64,000 nt of DNA from Ignelater luminosus. Taxonomy: Eukaryota; Arthropoda; Insecta; Coleoptera; Elateridae. The DNA lies in assembly GCA_011009095.1 (NCBI GenBank), contig VTPC01008675.1:1-64000 (forward strand), read 5' to 3'. The notes under the pieces are model-generated. The model saw nothing but the letters and a program-made list of their open reading frames with translations, had not been told where the DNA came from and did not search any database. A program made the position numbers and the translations under genes. Within the stretch, counting starts at the first letter, position 1. The number at the start of each line of letters is the position of its first letter. Shown here piece after piece: positions 23,521 through 35,191 of this stretch.

Positions 23521-26500
23521 TTAGATGTTATCATCACAGCTGTAATATTCATTTAGTGTGTAAAAGCATTTATTTAAAGTTATATTATTTCTTAATCCCT
23601 GAAGCAGTTTGTTGTAGGCATTACTTCCAGCACATTGGACCTTTTTTATATAATGAAAGATTGTAACGTTGTACAGCGTTGGACAGATTAAATTGAACAG
23701 CGCCTGTTAGGTAGGTAACCGGTCGTATCTGATGTGTTTGTCGGGTTGCCTAGATTTATCAGGACCGAATTAAGTTATATTTTTAATTTGATATTTTTTT
23801 TAAAATTAAATGGGGAATTTTATAGTAAAGCGACAGTATTACGTGATAAATAATAAACAGATAACTCAGACCCAACTAAATGATGGCGAGATTTATGAGT
23901 GTAGAAGAATAGGTTGTGAAATTAGAAATAAATCATGTCAGTTTTATGTTTTAGTGAAAAAAATCTTTTTTTTTTGGTAAAATAAAGTAAAGTATCAAAA
24001 ATATGCCTAGAAATTTTTTTAAATATGTATACAATCAATTTATACAATGTTTCCGTGGTTAATTAACGAAAAAAGGGTGCGTTGCAGAAATGTCACAAGT
24101 AGGGTGTATTATTATAAGTCTCAACAGACTAGTGAGAAGAGTGTTTCCTCCTAAAACCAAAACCCCGGATCGAATCCCAATTTTTCCAGTATTTTCTGAT
24201 ATTATTTTTTTTAAGTTTTGGATTATTTTGTTTTATTTATTTATTTATTTATTATTATTATTATTATTTTTGTTTACATGTCTGAAATTAGCATTGAGTA
24301 ATGTTGCTATTAGGATTTTATATATTCTTTTAAGAGAAAAATTACTTTTTCGTATTGACATATGGGATGCGACATCAATTTAAAAGAGTGGTCCCTAGAC
24401 TGAAATACCTTTATTTATCTGCAATTATAGGGACGAAATATATAAGAAGTGCTGTTTTATATTATTTTGTTTAATGCTTATAAATAATTCGTATTATCCT
24501 GGTGCATAAACAACTAAAAAAAGTTGCTTTACCTGATGGAACTTTATGACTCATGGTGTAAAAAGTGCGTGCCTCAATATCTACCTGCTGTTTTCGTTTA
24601 ACTTGGTTAACTTGTGTTTGTAATTGTCTAAAAGGATTAAAATACCTTCATCTCTTTGCAAATATAAGAGCAAAATAGATAAAAATATAATAGCATAATA
24701 TTGCATAAACCAAGATGCAATTCTAATATTTTTTCACTACTAACTTCATAACATACCTTTATTTATCTTGTTTTTTATTTTGAGACCTTGATATTATTTA
24801 CCTAGGGCAATAATAAATTTCTCTCTCCTGCTAGTAGATAGCAAAAACAATTGATAGAAAATGTCAATTCAAATTAAGATTATTTGGTTAGAAAAATGAC
24901 GGTTTCAAAGACTACCTGTTTTGATCGGAACTTTAAGACGAAAACAATTCCTGCTGGAAAGAGTTAATTATTAAATGTTCTAGATGCTCTACTGTAAAAT
25001 TTTGTCTTCTTGCACCTTAAATATTTTTCTTTCGTCGGCATGGGTGGGCATATTTAAACCATTTTAAGTAAAAATCAATACTTTGTTGAAAAAAGAAATG
25101 AACACAAATAGGAAATAAGATAAAAACTAGTTGTAGGTAAAACTTGCCTTGTAAAACTTAACGGTACACTTAACGGTTTAGACCCCACCGCACATATTTC
25201 AAGTAAAAACCAATACTTTTTAACAAAGAAACCAAAAAGGGTTAAAGTCTACTATACAAATTTAAGTAAAAATCAATACCTGTCAATACTTTGTCGAACT
25301 TTGAAGCAACCAAAAAACGTTGTAAGTAAATATAAAACTAGATATCAAATTGCTTTTGTAAATGTTTTAAATACATCAAAAATTTAAAAAGTACTAAATA
25401 AGCAAGAACATGATATTTAAGTGTAAAAATGCAAAAAAGCAAAAAATCATAAAAAACTTTACGTCAAATAATTCCGTTTACTGTGATTCATGAACATTTA
25501 AAGAGAGATTGTTGATGCTCACAATATTAATCAAAAGCATTAAAGTTAGAGATACGTTCCTTATTAATAACAACGCATATTCTTCGTTTTTTTGTAATTC
25601 TTTCATAATTTTTATCTTTAACTTCGAACACTGATATAGCCAAATTAACAGAAAAATGAACAATAAAACATTCTGGAAAGTAACTTTTGACAAATCTTAA
25701 CACAAGTTAACCAAGTTAAACGAAAACAGCAGGTAGATATTGAGGCACGCACTTTTTACACCATGAGTCATAAAGTTCCATCAGGTAAAGCAACTTTTTT
25801 TAGTTGTTTATGCACCAGGATAATACGAATTATTTATAAGCATTAAACAAAATAATATAAAAGAGCACTTCTTATATAGTTCGTCCCTATAATTGCAGAC
25901 AAATGAAGGTATTTCAGTTTAGGGACCATTCTTTTAAATTGCTGTCGCATTCCATGTGTCAATGTGAAAAAGTAATTTTTCTCTTAAAAGAATATATAAA
26001 ATCCTAATAGCATCATTACGTAATGTTAATTTCACACATGTAAACAAAAAAAAATAATAATAATAATAATAATAAATAAATAAATAAAACAAAATAATCC
26101 AAAACTAAACAAAAATAATATCAGAAAATACTGGAAAAATTGGGATTTGATTCGGGGTTTTTGGTTTTAGGAGGGAACACTCTTCTCACTAGTCTGTTGA
26201 GACTTTTATACTAATACCTACTTGTGACATTTCTGCAACGCGACCTTTTTTTCGTTAATTAGTCACGGAAACATTGTATAAATTGACTGTATACATATTA
26301 AAAAAAATTCTAGGCATATTTTTGATACTTTACTTTATTTTACCAAAAAAAAGATTTTTTTCACTAAAACATAAAACTGACACAATTTATTTCTAATTTC
26401 ACAACCTATTCTTCTACACTCCTAAATCTCGCCATCATTTAGTTGTGTCTGAATTATCTGTTTATTATTTATCACGTAATACTGTCGCTTTACTATAAAA

Positions 26501-29106
26501 TTCCTCATTTAATTTAAAAAAAAAATACCAAATTAAAAATATAACTTAATTCGGTCCTGATAAATCTAGGCAACCCGATAAACACATCAGATACGACCGG
26601 TTACCTACCTAACAGGCGCTGTTCAATTTAATCTGTCCAACGCTGTACATATAAGTCATCTTTTAGTCCTAGTATGATAGCTATGTAGGTCAGAATGTGT
26701 TGGTAATTTATGCTTATTCTTATATACATAAAGAAAGTAGTTTGTATAGGTATATACTAGTAACAGTCAGTACTTTTTGGTTCCTAAAACAATCCCTACA
26801 GCTTTCCCTAGATTTTAAATTGAAAAAAATCATTCTAATTATTCTCTTCTGTATAACAAGTATTCTTTGTGTATCTACACTTTGACCCCATACAACTATA
26901 TTATATGATATATTAGAATACGCCAGAGCATATATACATTCAGTAATGATTCTGAGTCCAGTTCTCTTCTTAACCGTGTTATTGCAAAACATATTTTATT
27001 TAATGCATTACTTAACTGGTTCACATGCTCAATCCATCTTATATTTTTGTCCAAGGTAATGCCCAGAAGTTGTGTATGCTTTCTATGGCTGTAGCTGGTG
27101 ACCGTTTCTGTAAATATTCCAGTTTATAACCATCTACCAACTTCTGTGTTCTGAAATATATGCACACTGTTTTATTATAATTAACTTATTCTTAAAACAC
27201 CAATCGTTGAATTCAGGTAGAGTATGATTTACTCTATATTCTAGTTCTTAGATCGATTTCCCCTCCACAATAATGGACGTGTCGTCCGCGTACATTATGG
27301 CTTTTCCATAGCTTACAAAATTCTGAAGTTCATTGACATACAAAATGAAAATTAACGGACCAAGCACACTTCCTTGGGGAGTACCTACAGAAATAGTTTT
27401 TTCTTCAGATATCACTTTATTTATCTTGACCCGTGTTTGCCTATTTCCCATCCAAGATATTATCCATTCTAATACTTTCCCTTTAAGAACCTAGTTTTTC
27501 TAATTTAATCTCTAAGAAAGATATATCTAAAGTATCAAACGCACTTGTTAGGTCAAAGAAAGTTCCAAAAACATGTTTATTTTTGTTTAAACTTTCATTA
27601 ACTAATTGTACCAATTCTATTGCCGCAGTTTCAGTTGAATAATTGTCCCTATATCCATGCTGAGAATCTGAAATCAAACAAGATTTTTGTAAAAAGGCTA
27701 TAATTCTGTTTGCTACAATCTTTTCTATGACTTTTGAAAAAACACTAAGTAAAGAAATGGGTCTATAATTCTGTATGTCTTTTGCTTCTCCTTTCTTAAA
27801 AACAGGGACTATTATCGCAGTTTTAAGTCACGAGAGAAACTGCCCTAACTCCATAAATAACTTATTAATTAAAAGCAAAAAACACTTTGTAAACTCTTCT
27901 AAACTTTCCTTGATTAAAGTAATTGGCACTTCGTCTATTCGCCTGTACTTGACTTCTTTCGAATGGCATTAACTACATCTTTAATTTCTTTTATAGTGGT
28001 TTTTAAGCTTTTCTTGAACCGAACTACTGTAATGTTTGACAAGTACCCTAGCTAATTCTTTAGACTTATTAATGATTTTATTGTCATGATACAATACTAT
28101 TTCCATTTTATTAACGTAATTCCTGTTCAATCTCTTGTTTACGATATTCCAAGACTTTTGTTTTTTATTATCTGATGCATCCAAGTAATTTTTATTTTGC
28201 AGTTTTTTTGTCTATATTCTCAATGTAGGTTTTTTTAAGCATCTTGTATAGATGATTTAGGTTTCTATTATTAAAAAGCTTTCTCATTAGGTTTAACTGC
28301 TCGAGGATTTTTATTCGTTTAATACTTTTTTAGTAAATCTAAATTTTGACCTTTTTGAAAATGCTTTTCTCCTACATTTTGCAAGTTTTGGGAAAGCCAA
28401 ATTAAATTTATAAGCAAACTCATCCCAAAATAATTCAAAAAATGCATTTATATTATCCACAGTATCGTAATTCTCTTTTAATAAACAATGTGTGCCTTCA
28501 AACAAGGTTCTGAAATAAGTTATGATATCTTTATTTATATTCCTAAATGTTCTCAAATTTACCTTCTGATTTATTTGTGTCGTTCATTTCATAACTCATT
28601 AACTGTACTGTGTGATCAGATATACCTGTATCTTCAATTAATAATAGTTTGCCTTATGTCCATTAATGATGAGGTAATCAATTGCACTTTTTGTTACACC
28701 AGCTATTCTTGTGTAATCATTCATAAGAGATGTCAAACCAAAACTATCTAACAAGTCCTGTAAAATATGACTTTCTATACTAATTCCTAATTTATTAATA
28801 TTGAAATCACCACATATGTTTACTAATTAATACTCTTTACTAACAATTTTTAAAAATTTGTAAAGCAATTGTATAAATACATTAAAATTATCTTCAGGTG
28901 ATCAATATATTACTGCTACACATACCTACTTCTTTTTTAAAAATAACTGCAGAGCATTCGAAGTCTAGCTCAACTGATAGGTTGTTTAGTGTTGTAATGG
29001 TTCTACAATTACTGTGATGTTTACCTTGGACAAAAATAACAGTTCCACCATGAGCATGCTGAGTCCTACAGAAATATGATACGATTTTATAATTTGTTAG
29101 CGACAC
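23521..29106 (-). pseudogene. LINE ORF2 (endonuclease and reverse transcriptase), relic
   Basis: Endonuclease-like sequence (YFCRTQHAHGGTVIFVQGK) at about 29050 precedes spacer segments (28556-28311 and 28184-27981). The reverse-transcriptase fingers and palm include SDSQHGYRDNYSTETAAIEL, FGTFFDLTSAFDTLD, then TPQGSVLGPLIFILYVNEL and MYADDTSIIV, so the catalytic YADD is intact. The thumb or C-terminal part reads YNIVVWGQSVDTQRILVIQK. The frame is interrupted many times and split by the element at 23674-26645. The last segment ends NKCFYTLNEYYSCDDNI and a stop at 23521-23523. Confidence 0.78.
23674..26645. mobile_element. Foldback-type DNA element with ~945 bp inverted arms
   Basis: 23674-24618 and 25699-26645 are inverted copies about 95% alike, including AT-rich microsatellites. 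Ends begin CAGCGTTGGACAGATTAAAT and are bounded by TA on both sides (23672-23673, 26646-26647). The 1.08 kb centre (24619-25698) contains a degenerate motif AAGTAAAAATCAATAC repeated around 25069, 25200 and 25264, and no transposase. The left arm has a 60-codon open frame from 23811 (MGNFIVKRQYYVINNKQITQ) with a Cys pair (ECRRIGCEIRNKSC); the right-arm version has a stop. It is a non-autonomous element whose helper is unknown. Confidence 0.85.
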
Positions 29107-29373
29107 TAGTTCTATTCTAACTTTATTTAACCAATGTTCAGTTACACAAACTAAAATTGGCTAATTTCACTTAAATATACATCTAACATACCAACTTTCT
29201 TCAATATACATTGCACATTTAAATGAAGAAGTTGCCATTTTATTTTATTCGTTTGACTTTCTCCTTTATCAGAAAATTTTCATAGGCATGTGTATCTTCC
29301 ATACTCGGTGCATCCTCAGATCCACATGTTATTAAAAGTGAGCAGGTTGGCCGAATATGAGTCTCTTTTAAAT

Positions 29374-29850
29374 CTATAAAAGTTTTAATTCATCACGCAA
29401 CTTATATTTACCCTTAATATTAAAGTGTAAACCCTGTCTTGTATAATCATTTCTAACTAGGAATTTATTAACATTATATTGTTTTTGAAGTACAGCTACT
29501 TTTTTATATAAACCAGCATTGAACTTATAGATTTTTTCGTTTAGACTTTGTTCATGAAAGCAGTATGAGACTGTACAAACTATCACATTTTTTGTGGCAC
29601 ATTTCTCTAGGTAATCAGTTACAACTTTCAAATTTAGTTTTTCCTGAGAATTGAAGTCAGTAGTGCCAGACAGAATAACAGCAAAATCGTTACTTCCTAA
29701 CTTATATATATCATTTAGTGACCCATCAACGACATCTTTAAACTTAGCATTTGGTTTTACACTGCCCTGTACAGGCCATTTTCGACAAGTTTTCTCAAGA
29801 GCTGTTCCCTGGGCACCCGCAAGGCTTCTATCATGGCATTTGTTTGTGGA
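29374..29850 (-). pseudogene. LINE ORF1 with SGNH/GDSL esterase-like fold, relic
   Basis: Reading the reverse strand gives SLNDIYKLGSNDFAVILSGT, TDFNSQEKLNLKVVTDYLEK, then NVIVCTVSYCFHEQSLNEKI and YTRQGLHFNIKGKYKLRDEL. The ILSGTTD block corresponds to the GxND block and GLHFN to the catalytic-His block (DxxH-like region) of SGNH hydrolases; ILSG.TD has Thr where Asn is usual. An esterase ORF1 is established for CR1-type LINEs. The N-terminal serine block (GDSH-type) near 29830 reads CHDRSLAGAQG and looks decayed. Upstream parts are missing or degraded. Confidence 0.65.
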
Positions 29851-29962
29851 TATACCTAAAAATTTAAAAATATTAGTTAGTTGTCAAAAATTATTTTATT
29901 GATATTAATCACAAATTGAAAAAATAATGTCAATACAACAAAATGGTTAACCACAGGTACAG

Positions 29963-30257
29963 AGTGATTGCAATCGATTGAGAATGGTTTGAATTTCGCG
30001 CCGAAGTTTTTCACGTGGTAGGTTGGCTATAGTGTTTAGTTTCAGTCGAGAGCAGTGTTACTAGATTTAAGTTGTAAACGTGAAATGTTAATAAAAAAAA
30101 ATGCGTCCTTATTGTGTTAAAGATAACACTAAAGTGCTAAATCTGGCAACACCGCTCCCGAATGATCCTAAACTCTTACATACTACAGCCACAGCCAACC
30201 TACTCGTGAAAAACTTCGGCGCGAAATTCAAATCATCCTCAATTAATTGCAATCACT
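29963..30257. mobile_element. 295 bp MITE with long inverted ends
   Basis: AGTGATTGCAATC at 29963 is mirrored by the right end at 30257. Similarity runs over about 130 bases per arm, including TTTCGCGCCGAAGTTTTTCA in both, so almost the whole element is a hairpin. There is no coding and no certain target duplication. It lies directly upstream of the LINE ORF1 relic. Confidence 0.75.
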
Positions 30258-31513
30258 AGGTTTATACACTGTCTCTGAATCAACGACTTATTCTTAATTA
30301 TTTTAACAAATTCACAACTATTTATCAGTTATTAATTTTATTTTCAACTGCATGATAGTAATGTAATGTAATTAAATAATAATCGCAAGAATTATGGAAA
30401 TTACATTAAATAGAAACAAAAAAAATATGAAAACAAGTCAGTACTAAAGATGTATATTTATATCTTAAACTGTGATGCTTGTGAAAATGACAAAGACAGA
30501 ATAAATATAACCTTGAATAAACAGCGTGACTGACTCTTTCATTGAATATGCGATACTAAAGGTAAAATGAGAAGACTAACAATCAAAACATTAAGAAAGA
30601 CAGATTTCTCGTAAAAATATTACAGAAGGAATTTAAAGAAAATTACGTTTGCTACTAAATACTTTATTCAAATTGTTTAGTATTTGTTTTTAACAACTAA
30701 AAATGTTTTATCATCTTGATTTTGCATTAATGTGTTGTGATACAGAAGCAACGTGAGACATTTCACTTTTCCCGCATTCGAACGAGATAATTTGTTAATT
30801 ATACGAGGGCAAGTTGGGGAATTTGACATTATCTGTAGCAACAAACAACTAGATAACTCAGAAAATATAATTAAGACTTCTTAATACTATATTGTTGTAA
30901 CCAGCAATGGAAGATAAACAAAAAAATATATGAACATTTAGGGTGCTTCATTTTAAAAAATACAATCATAGATAATTTTAGAAGTTCAATCAAGTTTTGT
31001 TTTAATACTTTTACAAATCAACTCGTTTTTTGTAATAAGAAACTTTTTATTATAAACAGAATCACAATAAGATATCAAATTGCAATTTACAATTTCCATT
31101 TCTATATTTCACAAAGAAATTCTTTCCCGGTTAGCTCAAAATTGGCGGCTTTAACGCACGGCAGGGAAGGGTGCTAATGTTTAATTAAAATTAGAGTGCA
31201 GGTATAATAATTTAATCAATGTTTATTTTAAATCTAGAAAGATCTTATCAAAAAAATGATAAAATTCATACAAACCTAACTAACGCAAAATTTATGTACA
31301 TTAGAAATGATCTTAAATATTTGATAAAGCATGTATACAACAAATTCAAAAGTCAACTAAAAACAAAGCTCTTAATTCTAAATCTTCATACAGAGATTTA
31401 TAAATTTATACCACTTCGTGAGATTAAGTCGTCTTACTACTTACGTTCCAGGCGTAACCAAACCCTACCGACATCATTTAATGTTGACGGACATCGAAGG
31501 TTTCTTCAGCCTT
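30258..31513. other. Intergenic; one unrecognised forward frame
   Basis: Mostly AT-rich non-coding DNA. A forward frame at 31219-31515 encodes 98 residues ending YYLRSRRNQTLPTSFN; the basic YxLRxR tail recalls C-termini of retroelement polyproteins, but this is weak. The frame ends exactly where the next transposon begins (31518), so it was probably longer before that insertion. Confidence 0.3.
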
Positions 31514-31769
31514 AAATGAGGGGTTCGGGTGTAAAACCTGGTAACCAACATAAGTAACTTATTGAATAGCAAGATTTTAAAGATGGGTGAAAATATTACA
31601 GCAACATATTAATTTCTCTTGTGGTCTTACTAGGATTATATAATTGCATGTTTTTTAAGCGTTCTAAAAATTTTTTTCTTCGGTAAAATCTTATATTTTG
31701 ATATTAGTCGTTTGTACTTACCATCTTTTACACAAAATTGTTTGCGTACATCATATTTTCTTTAGGAAA

Positions 31770-33240
31770 AAGGAACACTAACTAAAATCTAAAGACTTTA
31801 TTAAAGAAAATGAAACGTTTACAAATATATAGCAACTTTTTTTACAGCGCGTATGGCCGTTTGTCGCATACTAGGCGCCATTCTTTCTTATCTAGCCACG
31901 AATCTTCTTTTAGCTCTCTTTTCTCCATCGCTTTGCTTATTTCATCTTTCCAGCGTGTTCGCGGTCTTCCTTTCTTCCTTCTTCTTTTCGGAGTCCATTG
32001 GAATGTTTGTCTTGGTAGGCGATCTATTCCCATTCTTCTACCTCTTAGTTTTTTCCTTTCAATGGTGTCTAGTATTGTGTCCTGTATTCCCATTCTCTGT
32101 CTAATAGCTTTATTTCTAACCCGATCTGGAAGTGTCAAACCACAACATCTACGCCAATATGTATTTTCTACTGCTTGTACTCTGTTCTGTATTTGTTTAT
32201 TCATTGTCCAAATTTCTGATCCGTAGGTGACACAACTTTCTATAATAGATTTAAATATGTGTATTTTAGTATGTTTACTTATGTTTTTATCCCAGAAAAG
32301 CGAATTAATTCTTGAAATTATATTACGGCCTTTGCCTATTTTGTTTAGTATATCCTTTTCGTCTCTACCGTTCTTTGTAAATGTGTTTCCCAAATATTTA
32401 TATGTTTCTGTTGTTTTAATAGTTGCACCTTCTACAGTCAGACCTTCTTCTTTCCCTTCTACTGCCATATGTTGAATCTTCTCTGTATTTATTTCCAAAC
32501 CCCAACGACTATATTTTTCCATAAGTTTCCTTAGCACGTACGACGCATTGTCTATGTCTTCAGCAAGAACAACTTGATCGTCCGCGAATAGTAATGTGTA
32601 AATAAATCTTTCTCCAATCTGGACTCCCATATTACTACATTTCTTTATCCATTGCCTTAAGACCGAATTCAAGTACAATTTAAAAAGTGTTGGAGAGAGA
32701 CAGCATCCCTGCCTTAGACCTTTATTAACAGTAAAGGGTTCTGTAATTCCATTTATTGTTTTGACATGGCTAACATTTTCTTTATAAAATTCTTTTACTG
32801 CATTTATATATCTTGTGTGTATTTTTTGTTCTTTCATTGCATGCCGCAACTTACTCACTGGAACGCTATCATACGCCTTTTTCAGGTCTATAAAGACTAA
32901 ATGCAGTTCACTTCCGTGTACGATAGTTTTTTCCATCAGTTGCTTTAAGCAGAAAAGATTGTCCACACATGACCTTCCTGGTTGAAAACTGCTTTGCTCT
33001 TCCAACTCTTCCATCTGATCTTCAATTCTATTTTTTAATACCTTTCCGTACAATCTTCCTATGGTACCCGTCACGCTTAGACCCCGATAGTTAGAGCAGT
33101 CTTTTTTGTTCTCTTTTTTAAATAGTGAAGTGATGTAGGCTACTCTCCACTCTGATGGTATAGGCTCCCCTTTTAAACATCTGTCAAATAATTTTGTAAC
33201 TGTCTCTAGGACAATTTCGGGTGCGTTTACAAAGTAATTG
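31770..33240 (-). mobile_element. 5'-truncated RTE-type LINE nested in the AAAT-target element
   Basis: The reverse-strand open frame runs from about 33235 to a stop at 31842, followed by a short 3' tail with AATAAAG. It lies between the stop of the host transposase and its left inverted end, so it inserted afterwards. The 5' break is abrupt, the usual outcome of incomplete reverse transcription. Confidence 0.8.
31842..33235 (-). pseudogene. Reverse transcriptase of RTE-type LINE, uninterrupted but 5'-truncated
   Basis: A 460-codon open frame begins without its own start in NYFVNAPEIVLETVTKLFDR. Motifs in order: FKKENKKDCSNYRGLSVTG (fingers), FIDLKKAYDSV (first catalytic Asp), GLRQGCCLSPTLFKLYLN, and LLFADDQVVLAE (FADD catalytic pair). 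Then YKYLGNTFTKNG, a thumb or connection region with YGSEIWTMNKQ, and the basic tail RRRKKGRPRTRWKDEI typical of RTE-like ORF ends. No stops interrupt 1.39 kb, so the insertion is young. It lacks the endonuclease domain and is not autonomous. Confidence 0.85.
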
Positions 33241-33292
33241 ACTTAATAAACATATAAAATGCAAACGAACATTTTACAAAGAAATAAAAGGT

Positions 33293-35000
33293 TCACTTTT
33301 GTTTTGGTTTCAAACTTTCATAATAACCATGATATGCTTGAGGTATCCATGGTAGGCAAGACATTACATGTTCTAGTTTTGAATTGTGTATTTCAAGAGG
33401 TGTATCGTATTTTAAAGGTAAATCTTCCATAAATGGTGCATCAAATGCTTCACCGCTGTAGCTTTGTGACGCATGCATAGTCGGTAAATCTTCAGAAGAA
33501 AATTCCATTCTAACGGCGTTCCGAATGCCAAAAGATGCTGAAGTAGGCTGCTGAGAATGCTGGCGTAATGTAGAGATGTTTTTGAAGTCTAACTGAGTCA
33601 TTCTGTACACTTTAAACGAGGTCTTTTTTTGGACTTTTTTCAATACTTCTTCCCAGCATTTCGGATCCCTATCAGATGGTAGCAATGTGTGACCTACTTG
33701 AGGAAAAATGTGCACAATTTTCTTGAAATATCCTAAAGCTATTAGTCTAAGCTAAACAGCTACCAGTGACCAATTTTTATTTTGTCTCTCACAGTTATCT
33801 GAAATCGCAACGAGTTTTCACCCCTAATGCCGTTCATTTCAAAATGCTTCAACAAACAACTTCCAATTGCGTCCGCACCCCGACCCGCCGTAGTTTCGTC
33901 CCACGTATAAAAATATCCTTGAGAGGAATGTAGGCAATGGATACTAAAATTGTAACAGAATACTTTCTTTTTATAGAAAGTTGGTCTAGTATAAAGTTTG
34001 GGTATCGGAAGTGCTTGTTGTAAGTCGAAGGTGATTGCGTATGTCCCAGGATTTTCAGATACTTCCTTGCTTGCATTTGCAATCGCCTTCCGTCTCGCTT
34101 GAGCCCTTTTATGATGCAAGTCTAGTTCTGTATTCAGCTGCTCAATTCTAGGAACATTATTCTTAGCTTTTGCGTCCACCAATGAGAAGTAAATAGAATC
34201 ACAAGTACTGCAGAAGTCACTTTTTGGAGCTTTAAATGTGATGTTATATTCTTCAGTAAATATACGTCTGAATTTGTCTAGAAAAACCGGAATTCCATTT
34301 TCTTCCAAACACTTGGACTGGTATACTTCGTAGCAGTTGTCTGTTGTGTATTCCATCGTCATAAACATACGGTTTGGGTTGTCGCTTCGTGAATAGTGGC
34401 TTTGGTATTTCGGAAGCTCCTCAATGAAAGACCTAACTAGTCTTAATTGGTCTTCATTATATTTTCTCTTGTGGTGGCCATGATGCCCCGTCCATCGACT
34501 GTTGGTGTATTGCATCCACTTGAAATCTTAGAAGCAATATTTTCAATTCTCTCGCGACTGTTTTACAAGCCATGGATACTTAGAAAGGCTTTTTTTCGTC
34601 CTCGTTTAAGAGTTGCTTCCTGTAAAACGTTCATATCTCCTCTTATTCGATTTTCCTACATCAAAACATCAACATTGGTGAACAGCAATATTGTAAAACA
34701 TGGTATCTACTGTACATACCATTAATTATGTCTTCAATAATCAAAAGATGTAACATCTACATCTACAGCACATACCATCAGTTACATGATACTATAGATT
34801 ATTAGGTTATATTTTTTTTATATTTTTTTATATTTTTTTACCTCCATATCACTGGATTCACTGGTGTTTATATCAGCAACGTAATCTGAACCTTCATCAC
34901 TAGCGTATGGATCCGAATCAGAGGAAGCACTTGAGTTTTTATTGCTATCTTTGCGTTGACAACAAATTACAGTTGGTTGCTTGTCAGCCATCTTCAACAC
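33293..35000 (-). pseudogene. Transposase of the AAAT-target element, broken
   Basis: The first exon starts MADKQPTVICCQRKDSNKNS (Met about 34991), is Ser/Asp-rich and ends SSDMEV at a GT donor near 34852. The main frame (34515-33760) holds a DNA-binding region, a zinc pair FCSTCDSI, ITFDLQQALPIPKL (probable first catalytic Asp) and YFYTWDETTAGRGADAIGS. The conserved SDNCERQNKNW follows near 33805, in a different frame from the preceding LRFQ, so a frameshift lies there. The last segment (33715-33293) has PQVGHTLLPSDRD and ends LKPKQK before a polyadenylation-type AATAAA. A TAA near 34565 and a stop near 34500 also interrupt it. Family resemblance is to uncharacterised insect transposases; the Sola name is inference. 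Confidence 0.7.
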
Positions 35001-35191
35001 ATACCACCTTTTACTTCATTAGAAAATGTCGATAGCGCGTTTTATCTTATGCGTACAGCGACATCTATTATTATTTTTGTCAATTTGGATATGAAATCTA
35101 GTTTAAAATTGTACTTAACATGTTTTACATCCAATATCTCAATTTTCACGGAAACGTCACTTACCAGGTTTTACACCCGAACCCCTCAAAT

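Larger units (their letters stand above)
23440..29900 (-). mobile_element. CR1-like LINE, decayed, split by a nested 3 kb element
   Basis: Reverse-strand order matches a CR1-type non-LTR retrotransposon: an esterase-like ORF1 (29850 to 29374), an endonuclease region (about 29106), a reverse-transcriptase region (about 27970-27248) and C-terminal ORF2 segments (26992-26720 and 23672-23521). A 2,972 bp inverted-arm element occupies 23674-26645. Removing it and one TA joins KDDLY to VQRYNLSLYKKGPMCW in frame, which shows the insertion was into the LINE. Multiple stops and shifts make the LINE inactive. Confidence 0.8.
31518..35187 (-). mobile_element. DNA transposon with 4 bp AAAT target duplication (Sola-like, tentative)
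   Basis: A 27 bp inverted repeat starting GAGGGGTTCGGGTGTAAAAC is perfect between 31518-31544 and 35161-35187. AAAT lies outside each end (31514-31517, 35188-35191). A reverse-strand transposase occupies 33293-35000, and a 5'-truncated LINE (31770-33240) is inserted between it and the left end. Four-base target duplication and the protein type suggest Sola, but I cannot verify the superfamily. The perfect ends imply recent mobility relative to the coding decay. Confidence 0.8.

Noticed and set aside
24120-24190. B-box-like GGATCGAATCCC in the left arm of the 23674-26645 element
   Set aside because: The corresponding right-arm sequence differs (GAATCAAATCCC) and no tRNA arms can be formed, so it is not called a tRNA or SINE promoter.
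23674-26645. Polinton/Maverick assignment because of the long inverted arms
   Set aside because: No polymerase, integrase or capsid-type coding, and a 2 bp TA target instead of 6 bp.
31219-31515. Forward 98-residue frame ending in a YxLRxR tail as a retroelement polyprotein end
   Set aside because: The resemblance rests on six residues; no reverse transcriptase or integrase motif precedes it, so it is kept only as unrecognised.
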